DNA from: JAJPGZ01 sp038229295
GTDB lineage: Bacteria; Verrucomicrobiota; Verrucomicrobiia; Chthoniobacterales; UBA10450
Reading direction: 5' to 3'
DNA: 64,000 nt
NCBI GenBank assembly: GCA_038229295.1
Contig: JBBROO010000011.1
Coordinates: 7,361 to 71,360 of the forward strand
A program made the position numbers and the translations under genes. Shown here one piece after another: positions 42,889 through 51,568 of the stretch. The notes under the pieces are model-generated. The model was not told the origin of the DNA. It saw only the letters and a list, made by a program, of their open reading frames with translations, and searched no databases. Positions within the stretch are counted from its first letter, which is position 1. The number at the start of each line of letters is the position of its first letter.

Positions 42889-44139
42889 TTTCGCAGGATC
42901 GGCGAGCAACTCAACCACCCGCTTCAGTAAACGTCCCGCGCCACCGCCGTCGAGACTGCGATGATCGAAGCTCAAAGTCAGCTCAGCCTGGGTCGCTGGA
43001 ACGAATTGCTGCTTCTCTTCGTTCCAGATCGGCGCCTTCTTACCCGCACCAAGTCCAAGCAGGAACGTCTGGTCCGGCAGCGGAATCGGAGTTCCCCAAT
43101 CGAGACCGAAAGTTCCGAAGTTCGAAACGGAAGCGATTCCACCCGAAGTCATCTCCGCCGTGAGTCGGCGACGCCGCGCAAGATCGACAAGCTCCGTGTA
43201 ACGTGTCGTTAGGTCGGAGAGAGATGTTTCGTCGGCTTTGCGGATGACCGGAACCATGATGCCTTCTCCGGCTTCGACCGCGACGCCGATGTCGATCGAT
43301 TTCGACCCGACGGCGCGGCCGCCGATCAAACGCGCGGCGGCGTTTGGCTGCTCGGCCAGCGCTAGTGCGAGCGCGCGCAATACATAGAGCGCGGGGCCTG
43401 GTTTTGGATCGCGTAATTGTCGATCTTGCAAAATCGGATCGAGGCAAACCGAAACACCGACAGTGGCGAGCGGTCGCGTCCAGCTGCGCCGCATCGCATC
43501 CGCCACGCCGGTGCGGATCGCGCTCGGTTTTTCGGCAGGATGTCCTTCAATTTCGCCGAGAAAGCTCTCGAGGTCTTTAATCGTAACGCGGCCGGCTGTT
43601 CCCGTTCCGGCGATCGCAGCGAGATCGGCCTGCGTTAATTGCAACTCAGCCATGCGCGCGCGAACGCGTGGCGAAAAATAACTCGCGCCTTTTGTTGCCG
43701 CGGGCACTGGCAGTACGCCGGAAGCGTCCACTTGGAAATGCGAACCGGCCGCGACCGGCGGCAAACCCGCTTCATCGACCTGAAAATGCGAACCGCTTCC
43801 ATTCGTTGCGGATTCTTCTTCGCGTCCGGGAACTTCTTTTGCGACGTCGCCCTTCGGTGGCTGCGGCGCGCGCTTTTGGAAACGCGCTGCGTCCGCTTCG
43901 CTCGCTTCGACAAATCCGAGCACTGTGCCGACGGCATACGTTCCCTTCACTTCCGCATCGATCTTGGCGATCTCACCGGCGCAAGGAGTCGTCACGCCCA
44001 TTACCGCTTTGTCGGTCTCCACTTCGATGATTTCCTGATCGGCCGTGACTTTATCGCCCGGCTTAACCTTGATCGAAACGATGGTTGCTTCGGCCATGGA
44101 CTCGCCGAGCTGCGGCATGGTGATTGGAACTTGAGGCAT
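42883..44139 (-). CDS. pdhC: Dihydrolipoamide acyltransferase (E2) of pyruvate/2-oxoacid dehydrogenase
   Basis: A 418-residue E2. One lipoyl domain (1-78) has the lipoylated Lys in EVETDKAVMGV. The peripheral-subunit-binding domain (about 150-190) is ASYFSPRVRARMAELQLTQADLAAIAGTGTAGRVTIKDLESFL split over its helices. The catalytic domain has DHRSLDGGGAGR (HxxxDG). It transfers the acetyl group from lipoate to CoA. The linker has a tandem copy of a GSHFQVD unit (about 117-150). The TAG stop lies in a palindromic element. It follows pdhB by 4 bp. Confidence 0.92.
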   Translation of the reverse strand: MPQVPITMPQLGESMAEATIVSIKVKPGDKVTADQEIIEVETDKAVMGVTTPCAGEIAKIDAEVKGTYAVGTVLGFVEASEADAARFQKRAPQPPKGDVAKEVPGREEESATNGSGSHFQVDEAGLPPVAAGSHFQVDASGVLPVPAATKGASYFSPRVRARMAELQLTQADLAAIAGTGTAGRVTIKDLESFLGEIEGHPAEKPSAIRTGVADAMRRSWTRPLATVGVSVCLDPILQDRQLRDPKPGPALYVLRALALALAEQPNAAARLIGGRAVGSKSIDIGVAVEAGEGIMVPVIRKADETSLSDLTTRYTELVDLARRRRLTAEMTSGGIASVSNFGTFGLDWGTPIPLPDQTFLLGLGAGKKAPIWNEEKQQFVPATQAELTLSFDHRSLDGGGAGRLLKRVVELLADPAKL

Positions 44140-44143
44140 AAAT

Positions 44144-45112
44144 TTATTCCGCGAGAATCTGGCGCGCTTTGGCGGCGATCGTTTTCGCGCTTGGTCGATG
44201 TTCGCTCCAAAGATTCGGATGATACGGGATGGGTGTGTCTTTCGCGTTTAAGCGGGCCGGCGCGGCGTCGAGCAAATGAAAACCTTCGCTTGCGACGCGG
44301 GCAATCACTTCCGCAGTCACCCCGCCCCACGGAAATGCTTCGCCGACGCAGAGCAAACGTCCGGTGCGCGCGACGGATGCCAGCACGGTTCTGGTGTCGA
44401 GCGGCTTGACCGTGCGAAGATCGACAACTTCAATTTCAAAGCCTTCGCCGGCCAATTCGTTAGCCACCGCGAGCGCTTCGTGCACCATCGCGCTGTAAGC
44501 CACGATGCTTAGATCGCGTCCCGGCCTAACGATTCGCGCCTGCCCGATCGGCAGCTTGTCCTGCGGCAGTGCATCCGCCTTGAGATGATAATAAAGATAT
44601 TTGTGCTCGCAGTAGATGACCGGATCGTCGATTTGCACCGCATCGATCAACATGGTGTAAGCATCCTCCACCGTCGCCGGCGTGACCACAACCAGCCCGG
44701 GATAATGCGAGTAAAGGCCTTCCATGCTTTGGCTGTGAAAGGGCCCGCTGCCTTTCGTTCCGCCGGACGGCAAACGCACGGTGATCGGGCAGGGAACTTG
44801 GGTCCGCCAATATTGCGTGCCCGCGTTGTTGAGAATTTGATTGAGCGCGATGCTCGAGAAATCCGCGAACTGCATCTCGACGATCGGCCGCATTCCTTCC
44901 ATCGCTGCGCCGATTGCGGTCCCGACCATAGCATCTTCACTGATCGGCGTGTTCAATACGCGTCCGGGAAATTGTTCCGCCAAACCCTTCGTCGCTTTGA
45001 ATGCGCCGCCGAATTTTCCCGCGACGTCCTGGCCGTAAATGAAGACGCGTTCGTCTTCGCGCAGCAATTTCGCCTGCGCCTCGCGGATGGCTTCGAGGTA
45101 GGTGACGCTCAC
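44144..45112 (-). CDS. pdhB: Pyruvate/2-oxoacid dehydrogenase E1 beta subunit
   Basis: 322 residues from the GTG at 45110-45112, which overlaps the pdhA stop (GTGA). VTYLEAIREAQAKLLREDERVFIYGQDVAGKFGGAFKATKGL is the E1-beta N-terminus, and GTAIGAAMEGMRPIVEMQFADFSSIALNQILNNAG continues it. RLPSGGTKGSGPFHSQSMEGLYSHYPGL and the C-terminal GRLLCVGEAFPWGGVTAEV are typical. It pairs with E1 alpha to decarboxylate pyruvate on ThDP. Confidence 0.94.
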   Translation of the reverse strand: MSVTYLEAIREAQAKLLREDERVFIYGQDVAGKFGGAFKATKGLAEQFPGRVLNTPISEDAMVGTAIGAAMEGMRPIVEMQFADFSSIALNQILNNAGTQYWRTQVPCPITVRLPSGGTKGSGPFHSQSMEGLYSHYPGLVVVTPATVEDAYTMLIDAVQIDDPVIYCEHKYLYYHLKADALPQDKLPIGQARIVRPGRDLSIVAYSAMVHEALAVANELAGEGFEIEVVDLRTVKPLDTRTVLASVARTGRLLCVGEAFPWGGVTAEVIARVASEGFHLLDAAPARLNAKDTPIPYHPNLWSEHRPSAKTIAAKARQILAE

Positions 45113-46146
45113 GCGAAAAATTGATCCGCCATTTCGCGGGTTGAAACCGCGCACCAATCTTCTTCGCTCCCGACCGGCGCGTCTTCCTGCTGCGCCGTCG
45201 CGACCGCTTCATCGACTTGCGTCGCAATCTCCGCGCGCATTTTCTGGAGCGCGTCCTGATCGAGCATCTCCTGCTCGGAGATAAACTTCTCCGTTCGCTG
45301 CAACGAATCTTGCGCGAACGGCTCGTTCTTCATTTCCGGCGGAACGTAGCTGGCATCATCATGCTCACCGTGCCCGGCGAGCCGCAAAGTGGTGGCGACG
45401 ACCAATTGCGGTGGCCGCCCGGCGCGAGCGCGCTTCACCGCCGTTTCGATGATTTCGAGGCACGCGGAGAGATCGGTGCCATCGACGGTGTGGCCTTCGT
45501 AGCCGTAGCCCTTCGCGCGATCGACTAGGTCCGTGCAACCGAACTCGCGTTCGTTAGGGGTGGAGTAGGCGAAATGATTATTCGTCACCACGACGACGAG
45601 CGGCACCTGTTCGACCGCCGCGATGTTCAAGCCTTCATGCGTCGCGCCCGTCTGCATCCCGCCTTCGCCGATCGTCGTTAGGCCGACAAAATTCTTCTCT
45701 CCCTTCATCCGCTTCGCCAGCAATTTGCCGACGACAACCGGAATCATCGCCCCGAGATGGCTGATCATGGCGAGCTGGTTGTCGCGCGGTCGACCGCGAT
45801 GAATGTTGCCGTCGCGACCGCGCATCGGTCCTTGGCGCGAGCCGAGATAAGTGCGGACAACATCGATCAGCGGCTCGCCGAAGGCGGATCGGCCCGCCTG
45901 GTCGCGAATCAACGGCGCGAAGACGTCGCCCTTTTGCAAAAACATTCCGCACGCTGCGCTGACCGCTTCCTGTCCGCGGCCGAGATAAACGCCGCCGGTA
46001 ATCATGCCGCCGCGGTACAGACTCGCCAGTTTGTCCTCGAGAACGCGCGTCAGCAGCATCCAGCGATACGCTTCGAGGTATCGCTCGTGCGGTGCGCCGG
46101 CTTTTTTTGCCGATTTCTTTTTGCTGCGCGCCGCGGTTTGGAGCAT
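45109..46146 (-). CDS. pdhA: Pyruvate/2-oxoacid dehydrogenase E1 alpha subunit
   Basis: A 345-residue ThDP-binding subunit, first gene of pdhABC. A basic start (MLQTAARSKKKSAKKAG) leads to ERYLEAYRWMLLTRVLEDKLASLYRGGMI. The ThDP-Mg motif is GEGGMQTGATHEGLNIAAVEQVPLVVVVTNN, where GDG is replaced by GEG, an accepted variant. Phosphorylation-loop-like KGYGYEGHTVDG and RLAGHGEHDD follow. No E3 (lipoamide dehydrogenase) gene is in the window. Confidence 0.93.
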   Translation of the reverse strand: MLQTAARSKKKSAKKAGAPHERYLEAYRWMLLTRVLEDKLASLYRGGMITGGVYLGRGQEAVSAACGMFLQKGDVFAPLIRDQAGRSAFGEPLIDVVRTYLGSRQGPMRGRDGNIHRGRPRDNQLAMISHLGAMIPVVVGKLLAKRMKGEKNFVGLTTIGEGGMQTGATHEGLNIAAVEQVPLVVVVTNNHFAYSTPNEREFGCTDLVDRAKGYGYEGHTVDGTDLSACLEIIETAVKRARAGRPPQLVVATTLRLAGHGEHDDASYVPPEMKNEPFAQDSLQRTEKFISEQEMLDQDALQKMRAEIATQVDEAVATAQQEDAPVGSEEDWCAVSTREMADQFFA

Positions 46147-46192
46147 CCAAGGATTTTACGCAAGATCGACAAGCGCGCGCAAAATCTTTTTG

Positions 46193-46254
46193 TTGTAGGG
46201 CGTTTCTGTGAAACGCCGCTTCCATGAGTGGCGTCTGACACAGACGCCCTACAA
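46193..46254. repeat. Double-hairpin palindromic element, upstream of pdhA
   Basis: TTGTAGGGCG at one end and CGCCCTACAA at the other, with GGCGTTTC-TGT-GAAACGCC first and GGCGTCTG-ACA-CAGACGCC last. This is the reverse-complement order of the copy at 42837-42888. A CCATGAG core like that of the 3052-3089 element lies in the middle. Confidence 0.85.
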
Positions 46255-46258
46255 TTTT

Positions 46259-49200
46259 CTACCGCGCCGCGAAGCTCGCGCTTTCGCCATGCCCGTTACC
46301 GTTCTCGGCCATCGCGAACTGACGTTGCGAACTAATCGCATCCACCACCACCGGTTCGTTTTCACGGCGCTCGGTCAATTTCATCCCGACCAATTTACTC
46401 ACACCGCGTTCCTCCATCGTGATGCCGTAAAGAATCTCCGCCTTCGCGATGGTGCGCTTGTTATGCGTGATGATGATGAACTGACTTTGCGCCACGAACC
46501 GCTCGAGCACGCGAATGAAACGATTGATGTTCGATTCATCCAGCGGCGCGTCGAGCTCATCGAGCACGCAGAACGGACTCGGCCGCACCATATAGATCGC
46601 GAACAAAAGCGCGACTGCCGTCATCGTGCGTTCTCCGCCGCTTAACAGCGACACCGTCTGCAATTGTTTCCCCGGCGGCTTCGCCGAAATCTCGATCCCG
46701 CAGTTGAGCGGATCGTTCTCGTCCATCAACGACAAGTCCGCGCGCCCGCCGCCGAATAATTCCGCGAACATCTCCCGGAAATTCACCCGCACCTGCGCAA
46801 AAGTTTCGGCGAACAACTTCTTCGTCGTCGAATTAATCTTGGCGATCACATCGAGCAACTCGCGGCGCGCGTTCGTTAGGTCGGTGTTCTGCGTGTCGAG
46901 AAACTTGTGACGTTTCTCCAGTTCATCGTATTCCTGCACGGCGTCGAGATTGACCGGGCCCATGTCGTCGAGTCGCCGCGTCAGATCGGCGATGATCGTT
47001 TCTATCTCCGCAAGATCGACATCTTCTTTTTTGTCCGCCGCTTTCAATTGCACGCGCAACGTCTTATCGAACGCGAGCGCATCCGGCGTGAAAGTGCGAA
47101 GATCGACATGGTAACGTCGCTGCACATGCTCCGCCAGATTGTCGATCTTCATTTGCAATTGCGTTTCGCGCACTTGCTCGGCCGCGCGCCGTTCGTGCAA
47201 TTCGTTTAACGAATTCCGCACCACCCGCAGATCGCTCTCGATTCCATTCAAGATCGACAAGTGCTCCGCGCGCTGCGTCGCTAGCGCCGTCACTTCGGCT
47301 TTGCGTTCCTCCTGCAATTTCTTCTGCTCGTCGATTCCCGCTTCGGCCGCTTTCGATTCGTTAGCCTGCGAATTCAGTCGGTTCTCGTAAGTCGAAATGT
47401 CAGCGCGTCGCGCCGCGATCGTTTCATTTAACTCCGCATCGCGCGCCGCCATCGGCTGGCGTTGCGCGATCAAATTATCGTGACGCTGTTGCTCGGTCGC
47501 GAGATCCAGTCGCAGTTCATTCAGTTCCGCGATCGCCTTTTCTTCCTGCGCCATCGCTTCCTTGCGCGCGGTTTCGGCGACGCCGCGCTGATGTTCTTGC
47601 TCCGCAAATTCTTTCCGCGCGGTAGCGAGTTCGCTTTCGAGTTGCGCCACGCGGTCGTCCGCCGAATCAATCTGCTGCCGAAGCGTTGTCTTCTCCGAAA
47701 GGAGATTGTCGATCTTGCGCGAAGTTTCGGTCAAGTCGCGGTCGAACAACGCGATTTTATTTCCCGCAGTTGATTGCGCGAAATCGGCCGCGCGATGTTT
47801 CGCCCGCGCTTCCTCCAGCTGCGCGATTCCCTTCTCCACCGCGATTTTCGCTTCGTCGCGTTTTTGTCGCAAAGTTTCGCGCTGCGCCGTCAGCATCGAA
47901 TGCTCCGACGTGAGGATCGAGATGCGCGATTTGCGTTCGAGCAATGATTCCTTTTGCGCGCTACCCGCGCCGCCGAAGACAACTCCTTCGATCGAAATGA
48001 ATTCGCCCGCCAGCGTGGCGACTGCAAACTGCGGCGTCGCCCGCTTAAAACGAATCGCCGAATCGAGATCCGAAAAAATCGCGACATCGTGCAACACCGC
48101 TTGCAACAACGGCCGCAGATTTTCCGGCGCGTTCACCTTGTCGATCGCCCAGGCCACCGCGCCTTCCGGAAGCAATCGCCGCTGCGACGAAGCGGACGAT
48201 CCGTTCAGCTCTTGAATAAATAACGCCGCTTTGCCGAGCTTCTTTTCGCGGATGCTGGAAATGATTTCCGTTGCTGCATCCGCGTTTTGTAAAATGATGG
48301 CGTGCAGATTTCGTCCGAGCGTCGCTTCGATCGCGGCGACAAATTTTGGATCGACATCTAACTGTGAAGCGAGCGCCGCCTGAATGCGCGCGGAATCCTC
48401 CAGCCCTTTCAACACTGCTTGCGAACCTTCCGTTAGGCCTTCGCCCTCTTCGTTCAGCTGCTTCAACACTTCCAAGCGCGAACCTTTTTCGGCGAAGGCG
48501 CCTTCAAGATTAATTAACTTTTTCTCGGCGTCGGCGAGGAGATGTCGATCTTGCACGAGTTGTTCCTCGATCGTCCGCATGTCCGCGAGCAGAAGATCGA
48601 CATGTTGTTGCTCGGTCTCGGTCGCGGCTCGCGCCGAGGAAAGGGCGCTCTCCGTTTTGCTGCGTTCATCGTGCGCTTGCGCAATGGTCGTATCGAGTTC
48701 GCGCAAACGTTCGCTCGTCGCCTCGCGCCGAATCGTGATCCCCGAAACTTCATCTTCCAGCGTGCCGATGCGGCTCTCGCTTTTCGACAACGCCAGTTGC
48801 AGCGTTTGCAATTCCGTTTCCCGCGCATCGCGCGACGCGCGTAGAGTCGTCGTCATTTCCGTCAGCCGCGCGACTTCGTCCTTTTTGTTTTGCAAAAGCT
48901 GCGCTGTCTTCTCGATCAACGCATTGACGTCTTTCATCTGCGTTTGCTGGGCGTCGCGTTTCGTTTCGGCCGCCGCAATCTCGTTTTGCGCGCGCGAAAT
49001 TAACTCCGCGATTTCCTGCGCACGCTGGTGATTGAATTCAATGCGGCTCCGATTTGTGCCGATCTCGCTTTGCAAACGTTCCACTTCGGCGCGCGCGTCG
49101 CCGATCTGCGCATCGAGTTGATCGAGCGCGCTGCGTCGTCCGCTCAGGTCCGCTTCGCGATTGTCGATCTTGCCGCGGGCTTCCTGCTCATTCTGATTGA

Positions 49201-49951
49201 TGCGCTCGATCTCACCCCGACACGCGGACAATTCGTGTTCAAGCCGCTCGAGTTGTTTGCGCGATTGATACGTATCGAGAACCTGCAAATCGGCCAGCAA
49301 CGTTTGATAGCGACGCGCCTTTCCGGCCTGGCGTTGCAGTGAACCAATCTGGCGCTTCACCTCTTTGATCACATCGCCGATGCGCAACAGATTCGCTTCG
49401 GTCGCTTCGAGTTTGCGCAGCGCCTCGCGCTTTTGCGTTTTGTATTTCGTGATGCCGGCCGCTTCTTCGAACACCGCACGTCGATCTTCCGGACGCGAGC
49501 TCAGGATGGCGTCGATCTTGCCCTGCTCCATCATCGAGTAAGCGCTGCGCGCCACGCCGGTGTCGGCGAAAAGATTTTGGATGTCGCGCAAACGGCACGG
49601 CGTCTTGTTCAGGAAATATTCGGAATTGCCGTCGCGATAAACGCGGCGAGTCACGCGCACGTCGTGCCACTCCACGCCGAGGTCGCTGCCGCAATCACTG
49701 AGGGTGAGCGAAACTTCGGCGAAGCCTAACGGCTTGCGCGAATCGGTGCCGTTGAAAATAACGTCGGCCATTTCGTCGCCGCGCAGCGATTTGGCGGATT
49801 GCTCACCGAGGACCCAGCGCAAGGCGTCGAGCAAATTGGATTTGCCGCATCCGTTAGGCCCGACAATGGCGGTGATGCCGGTGTGAAAGTTGAAAAGGGT
49901 TTTATCGGCGAACGATTTGAAGCCGAAGAGCTCGAGCGATTGGAGATGCAT
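46259..49951 (-). CDS. smc: Chromosome segregation protein SMC
   Basis: 1230 residues from the ATG at 49949-49951, where the conserved MHLQSLELFGFKSFADKTLF begins. The N-terminal ATPase half has Walker A GPNGCGKSNLLDALRWVLGEQ split over its loop. Two long coiled coils flank a hinge (about 510-670, near EGLTEGSQAVLKGLEDS and GEFISIEGVVFGGAGS). The C-terminal half has the signature LLSGGERTMTAVALLFAIY and Walker B PFCVLDELDAPLDESN. It condenses and segregates the chromosome as a dimer with ScpA/ScpB, which are not in the window. Eight copies of the 9-mer lie within the gene. Confidence 0.97.
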   Translation of the reverse strand: MHLQSLELFGFKSFADKTLFNFHTGITAIVGPNGCGKSNLLDALRWVLGEQSAKSLRGDEMADVIFNGTDSRKPLGFAEVSLTLSDCGSDLGVEWHDVRVTRRVYRDGNSEYFLNKTPCRLRDIQNLFADTGVARSAYSMMEQGKIDAILSSRPEDRRAVFEEAAGITKYKTQKREALRKLEATEANLLRIGDVIKEVKRQIGSLQRQAGKARRYQTLLADLQVLDTYQSRKQLERLEHELSACRGEIERINQNEQEARGKIDNREADLSGRRSALDQLDAQIGDARAEVERLQSEIGTNRSRIEFNHQRAQEIAELISRAQNEIAAAETKRDAQQTQMKDVNALIEKTAQLLQNKKDEVARLTEMTTTLRASRDARETELQTLQLALSKSESRIGTLEDEVSGITIRREATSERLRELDTTIAQAHDERSKTESALSSARAATETEQQHVDLLLADMRTIEEQLVQDRHLLADAEKKLINLEGAFAEKGSRLEVLKQLNEEGEGLTEGSQAVLKGLEDSARIQAALASQLDVDPKFVAAIEATLGRNLHAIILQNADAATEIISSIREKKLGKAALFIQELNGSSASSQRRLLPEGAVAWAIDKVNAPENLRPLLQAVLHDVAIFSDLDSAIRFKRATPQFAVATLAGEFISIEGVVFGGAGSAQKESLLERKSRISILTSEHSMLTAQRETLRQKRDEAKIAVEKGIAQLEEARAKHRAADFAQSTAGNKIALFDRDLTETSRKIDNLLSEKTTLRQQIDSADDRVAQLESELATARKEFAEQEHQRGVAETARKEAMAQEEKAIAELNELRLDLATEQQRHDNLIAQRQPMAARDAELNETIAARRADISTYENRLNSQANESKAAEAGIDEQKKLQEERKAEVTALATQRAEHLSILNGIESDLRVVRNSLNELHERRAAEQVRETQLQMKIDNLAEHVQRRYHVDLRTFTPDALAFDKTLRVQLKAADKKEDVDLAEIETIIADLTRRLDDMGPVNLDAVQEYDELEKRHKFLDTQNTDLTNARRELLDVIAKINSTTKKLFAETFAQVRVNFREMFAELFGGGRADLSLMDENDPLNCGIEISAKPPGKQLQTVSLLSGGERTMTAVALLFAIYMVRPSPFCVLDELDAPLDESNINRFIRVLERFVAQSQFIIITHNKRTIAKAEILYGITMEERGVSKLVGMKLTERRENEPVVVDAISSQRQFAMAENGNGHGESASFAAR

Positions 49952-50082
49952 GGTGGCCGACTTCTGGGCGGCTTTGAGTTGAATATAGCTAGCGCGGGAG
50001 AGTGACAAGCGAAAATCACACTAAATAGAGGGGATGGCGAGGAGCCAAAGCCCCACATTTGGTGGAGGCGGGGTCACCCATG

Positions 50083-50207
50083 ACGAAGCTCATGACAAAT
50101 GACCGAAAGGAGCCAGAACATATAATGACGAAACCAGCCAACACGACCGCCACTTGGAATTCGTAGATTCCTTCGTCATTAGACATTCCTCATTCGTCAT
50201 TCGACTG
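50083..50207. repeat. Degenerate ATGACGAA/TTCGTCAT repeat tract
   Basis: The 263-bp gap between smc and the M20 gene has several short copies of ATGACGAA-like words on the left (50079-50127) and TTCGTCATT words on the right (about 50170-50207, with CATTCGTCATTCG), facing each other. No gene is visible here. It looks like the residue of a dispersed intergenic repeat. Confidence 0.4.
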
Positions 50208-50214
50208 TGCGCTC

Positions 50215-51549
50215 ATGCGCGCAAATCATCTGGAAGATTTTTATTCGTTCTTGCGTTTTCCGAGCGTCTCAACCGACGACGCTTTTTCGAAAGATGTGAA
50301 TGCATGCGCGAATTGGCTGGTGAAAAAGCTGACGGCGATTGGTCTCGAGACGCAACTTGTTCCGACCGCCGGTCATCCAGTTGTTTGGGCGCGCAATAAA
50401 CACAAACCGGGACGCCGCACGGTCATGATCTACGGACATTACGATGTGCAGCCGCCCGATCCGTTGGAGTTGTGGGAATCGCCGCCGTTCGAGCCGGTGT
50501 TAAAAGATGGATTCGTTTTTGCGCGCGGCGCGACCGACAACAAAGGCCAGATCCTTTCGCACATTCTCGGCGTGCAGGAAACGATCGAGCAACATGTCGA
50601 TCTTCCGGTGAATCTGCACTTCGTGATCGAAGGCGAAGAAGAAATCGGCAGCGGCAATCTTGGGAATTTTCTGACGCAAAATCGGGACGCGCTCAAGTGC
50701 GATGTCGTTGTTGTGTCCGATACGGGAATGATCGCGCCGCGAACGCCGACGCTTAGTTACGGTTTGCGCGGCGTGACAGCGCTCGAGTTGAAAGTTACCG
50801 GGCCGAAGATCGATTTGCATTCCGGAATTTACGGCGGCGCGGTCGCGAATCCGGCGGCGGCGCTGTCGCGATTGCTCGCGACGTTGCACGACCCCGAAGG
50901 CCACATCGCCATCGCTGGTTTCTACGATGACGTCGCGCCGCTGGAAAATTGGGAGCGCGAGATGTGGAATAAACTTCCGTTCGATGCCGACGGTGAAGTC
51001 TTGAAAGAAACCGGCGCGACTTCGTTGTTCGGCGAAAAAGGTTTTAGTACATTCGAACGGATTTGGGCGCGGCCGACGGCGGAGATCAATGGTATCGGCG
51101 GCGGCTATCAGGGGCAGGGGACGAAAACGGTGATCCCGAGTTTTGCCATGGCGAAGCTAACTTTCCGTTTGGTGCCGAATCAAAAGGCGGAAGTGATTGT
51201 CGATCTTGCGCAGAAGCACCTAACGAAAAATTTGCCGCCCGGCGTCACGCTGGAAATGGCCGCAGGTCACAACGGCCCGTGGTACCTGACGGATCCGCAC
51301 GCGAAATTCGGCGAGGCCGCGCAGCGGGCGTTAAAGAAAGCGTTTAACAAAGAAGTGGCGCTCATCCGCGAAGGCGGCAGCATCCCGATTACGTCCGACT
51401 TCCGAAATATTCTCGGCGTCGAAACGTTGCTGCTCGGGTTGGCGTTGCCGGGATGTCGCGCACATTCGCCGAACGAAAATTTCCCGTTGGAGAATTTCGA
51501 AGCTGGGATTCGAATGAACAAAGCTGTCCTCGAAGAATTGGCCGCTTGA
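50215..51549 (+). CDS. M20 family dipeptidase/carboxypeptidase
   Basis: A 444-residue zinc peptidase of the CNDP-like M20 branch. The metal and active-site set is visible: IYGHYDVQPPDPLELW (His, Asp), FARGATDNKGQILSH (bridging Asp), VIEGEEEIGSGNLG (catalytic Glu and Glu ligand), VVSDTGMI (Asp) and GCRAHSPNENFPLENF (His). A lid/dimerisation domain sits in the middle (about 190-310). No signal peptide, so it is cytoplasmic. It would hydrolyse dipeptides or similar. The stop is followed by a 9-mer copy and the NlpC/P60 gene 20 bp on. Confidence 0.93.
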   Translation: MRANHLEDFYSFLRFPSVSTDDAFSKDVNACANWLVKKLTAIGLETQLVPTAGHPVVWARNKHKPGRRTVMIYGHYDVQPPDPLELWESPPFEPVLKDGFVFARGATDNKGQILSHILGVQETIEQHVDLPVNLHFVIEGEEEIGSGNLGNFLTQNRDALKCDVVVVSDTGMIAPRTPTLSYGLRGVTALELKVTGPKIDLHSGIYGGAVANPAAALSRLLATLHDPEGHIAIAGFYDDVAPLENWEREMWNKLPFDADGEVLKETGATSLFGEKGFSTFERIWARPTAEINGIGGGYQGQGTKTVIPSFAMAKLTFRLVPNQKAEVIVDLAQKHLTKNLPPGVTLEMAAGHNGPWYLTDPHAKFGEAAQRALKKAFNKEVALIREGGSIPITSDFRNILGVETLLLGLALPGCRAHSPNENFPLENFEAGIRMNKAVLEELAA

Positions 51550-51568
51550 GATGAGATGTCGATCTAAC

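Noticed and set aside
46193..46254. CRISPR-like repeat near pdhA and smc
   Set aside because: There is a single palindromic element with no spacer-repeat periodicity and no cas genes nearby; no CRISPR array was seen in the window.
50009..50214. A small gene in the smc-M20 gap
   Set aside because: No open frame with a plausible start and composition; the stretch holds only degenerate short repeats.
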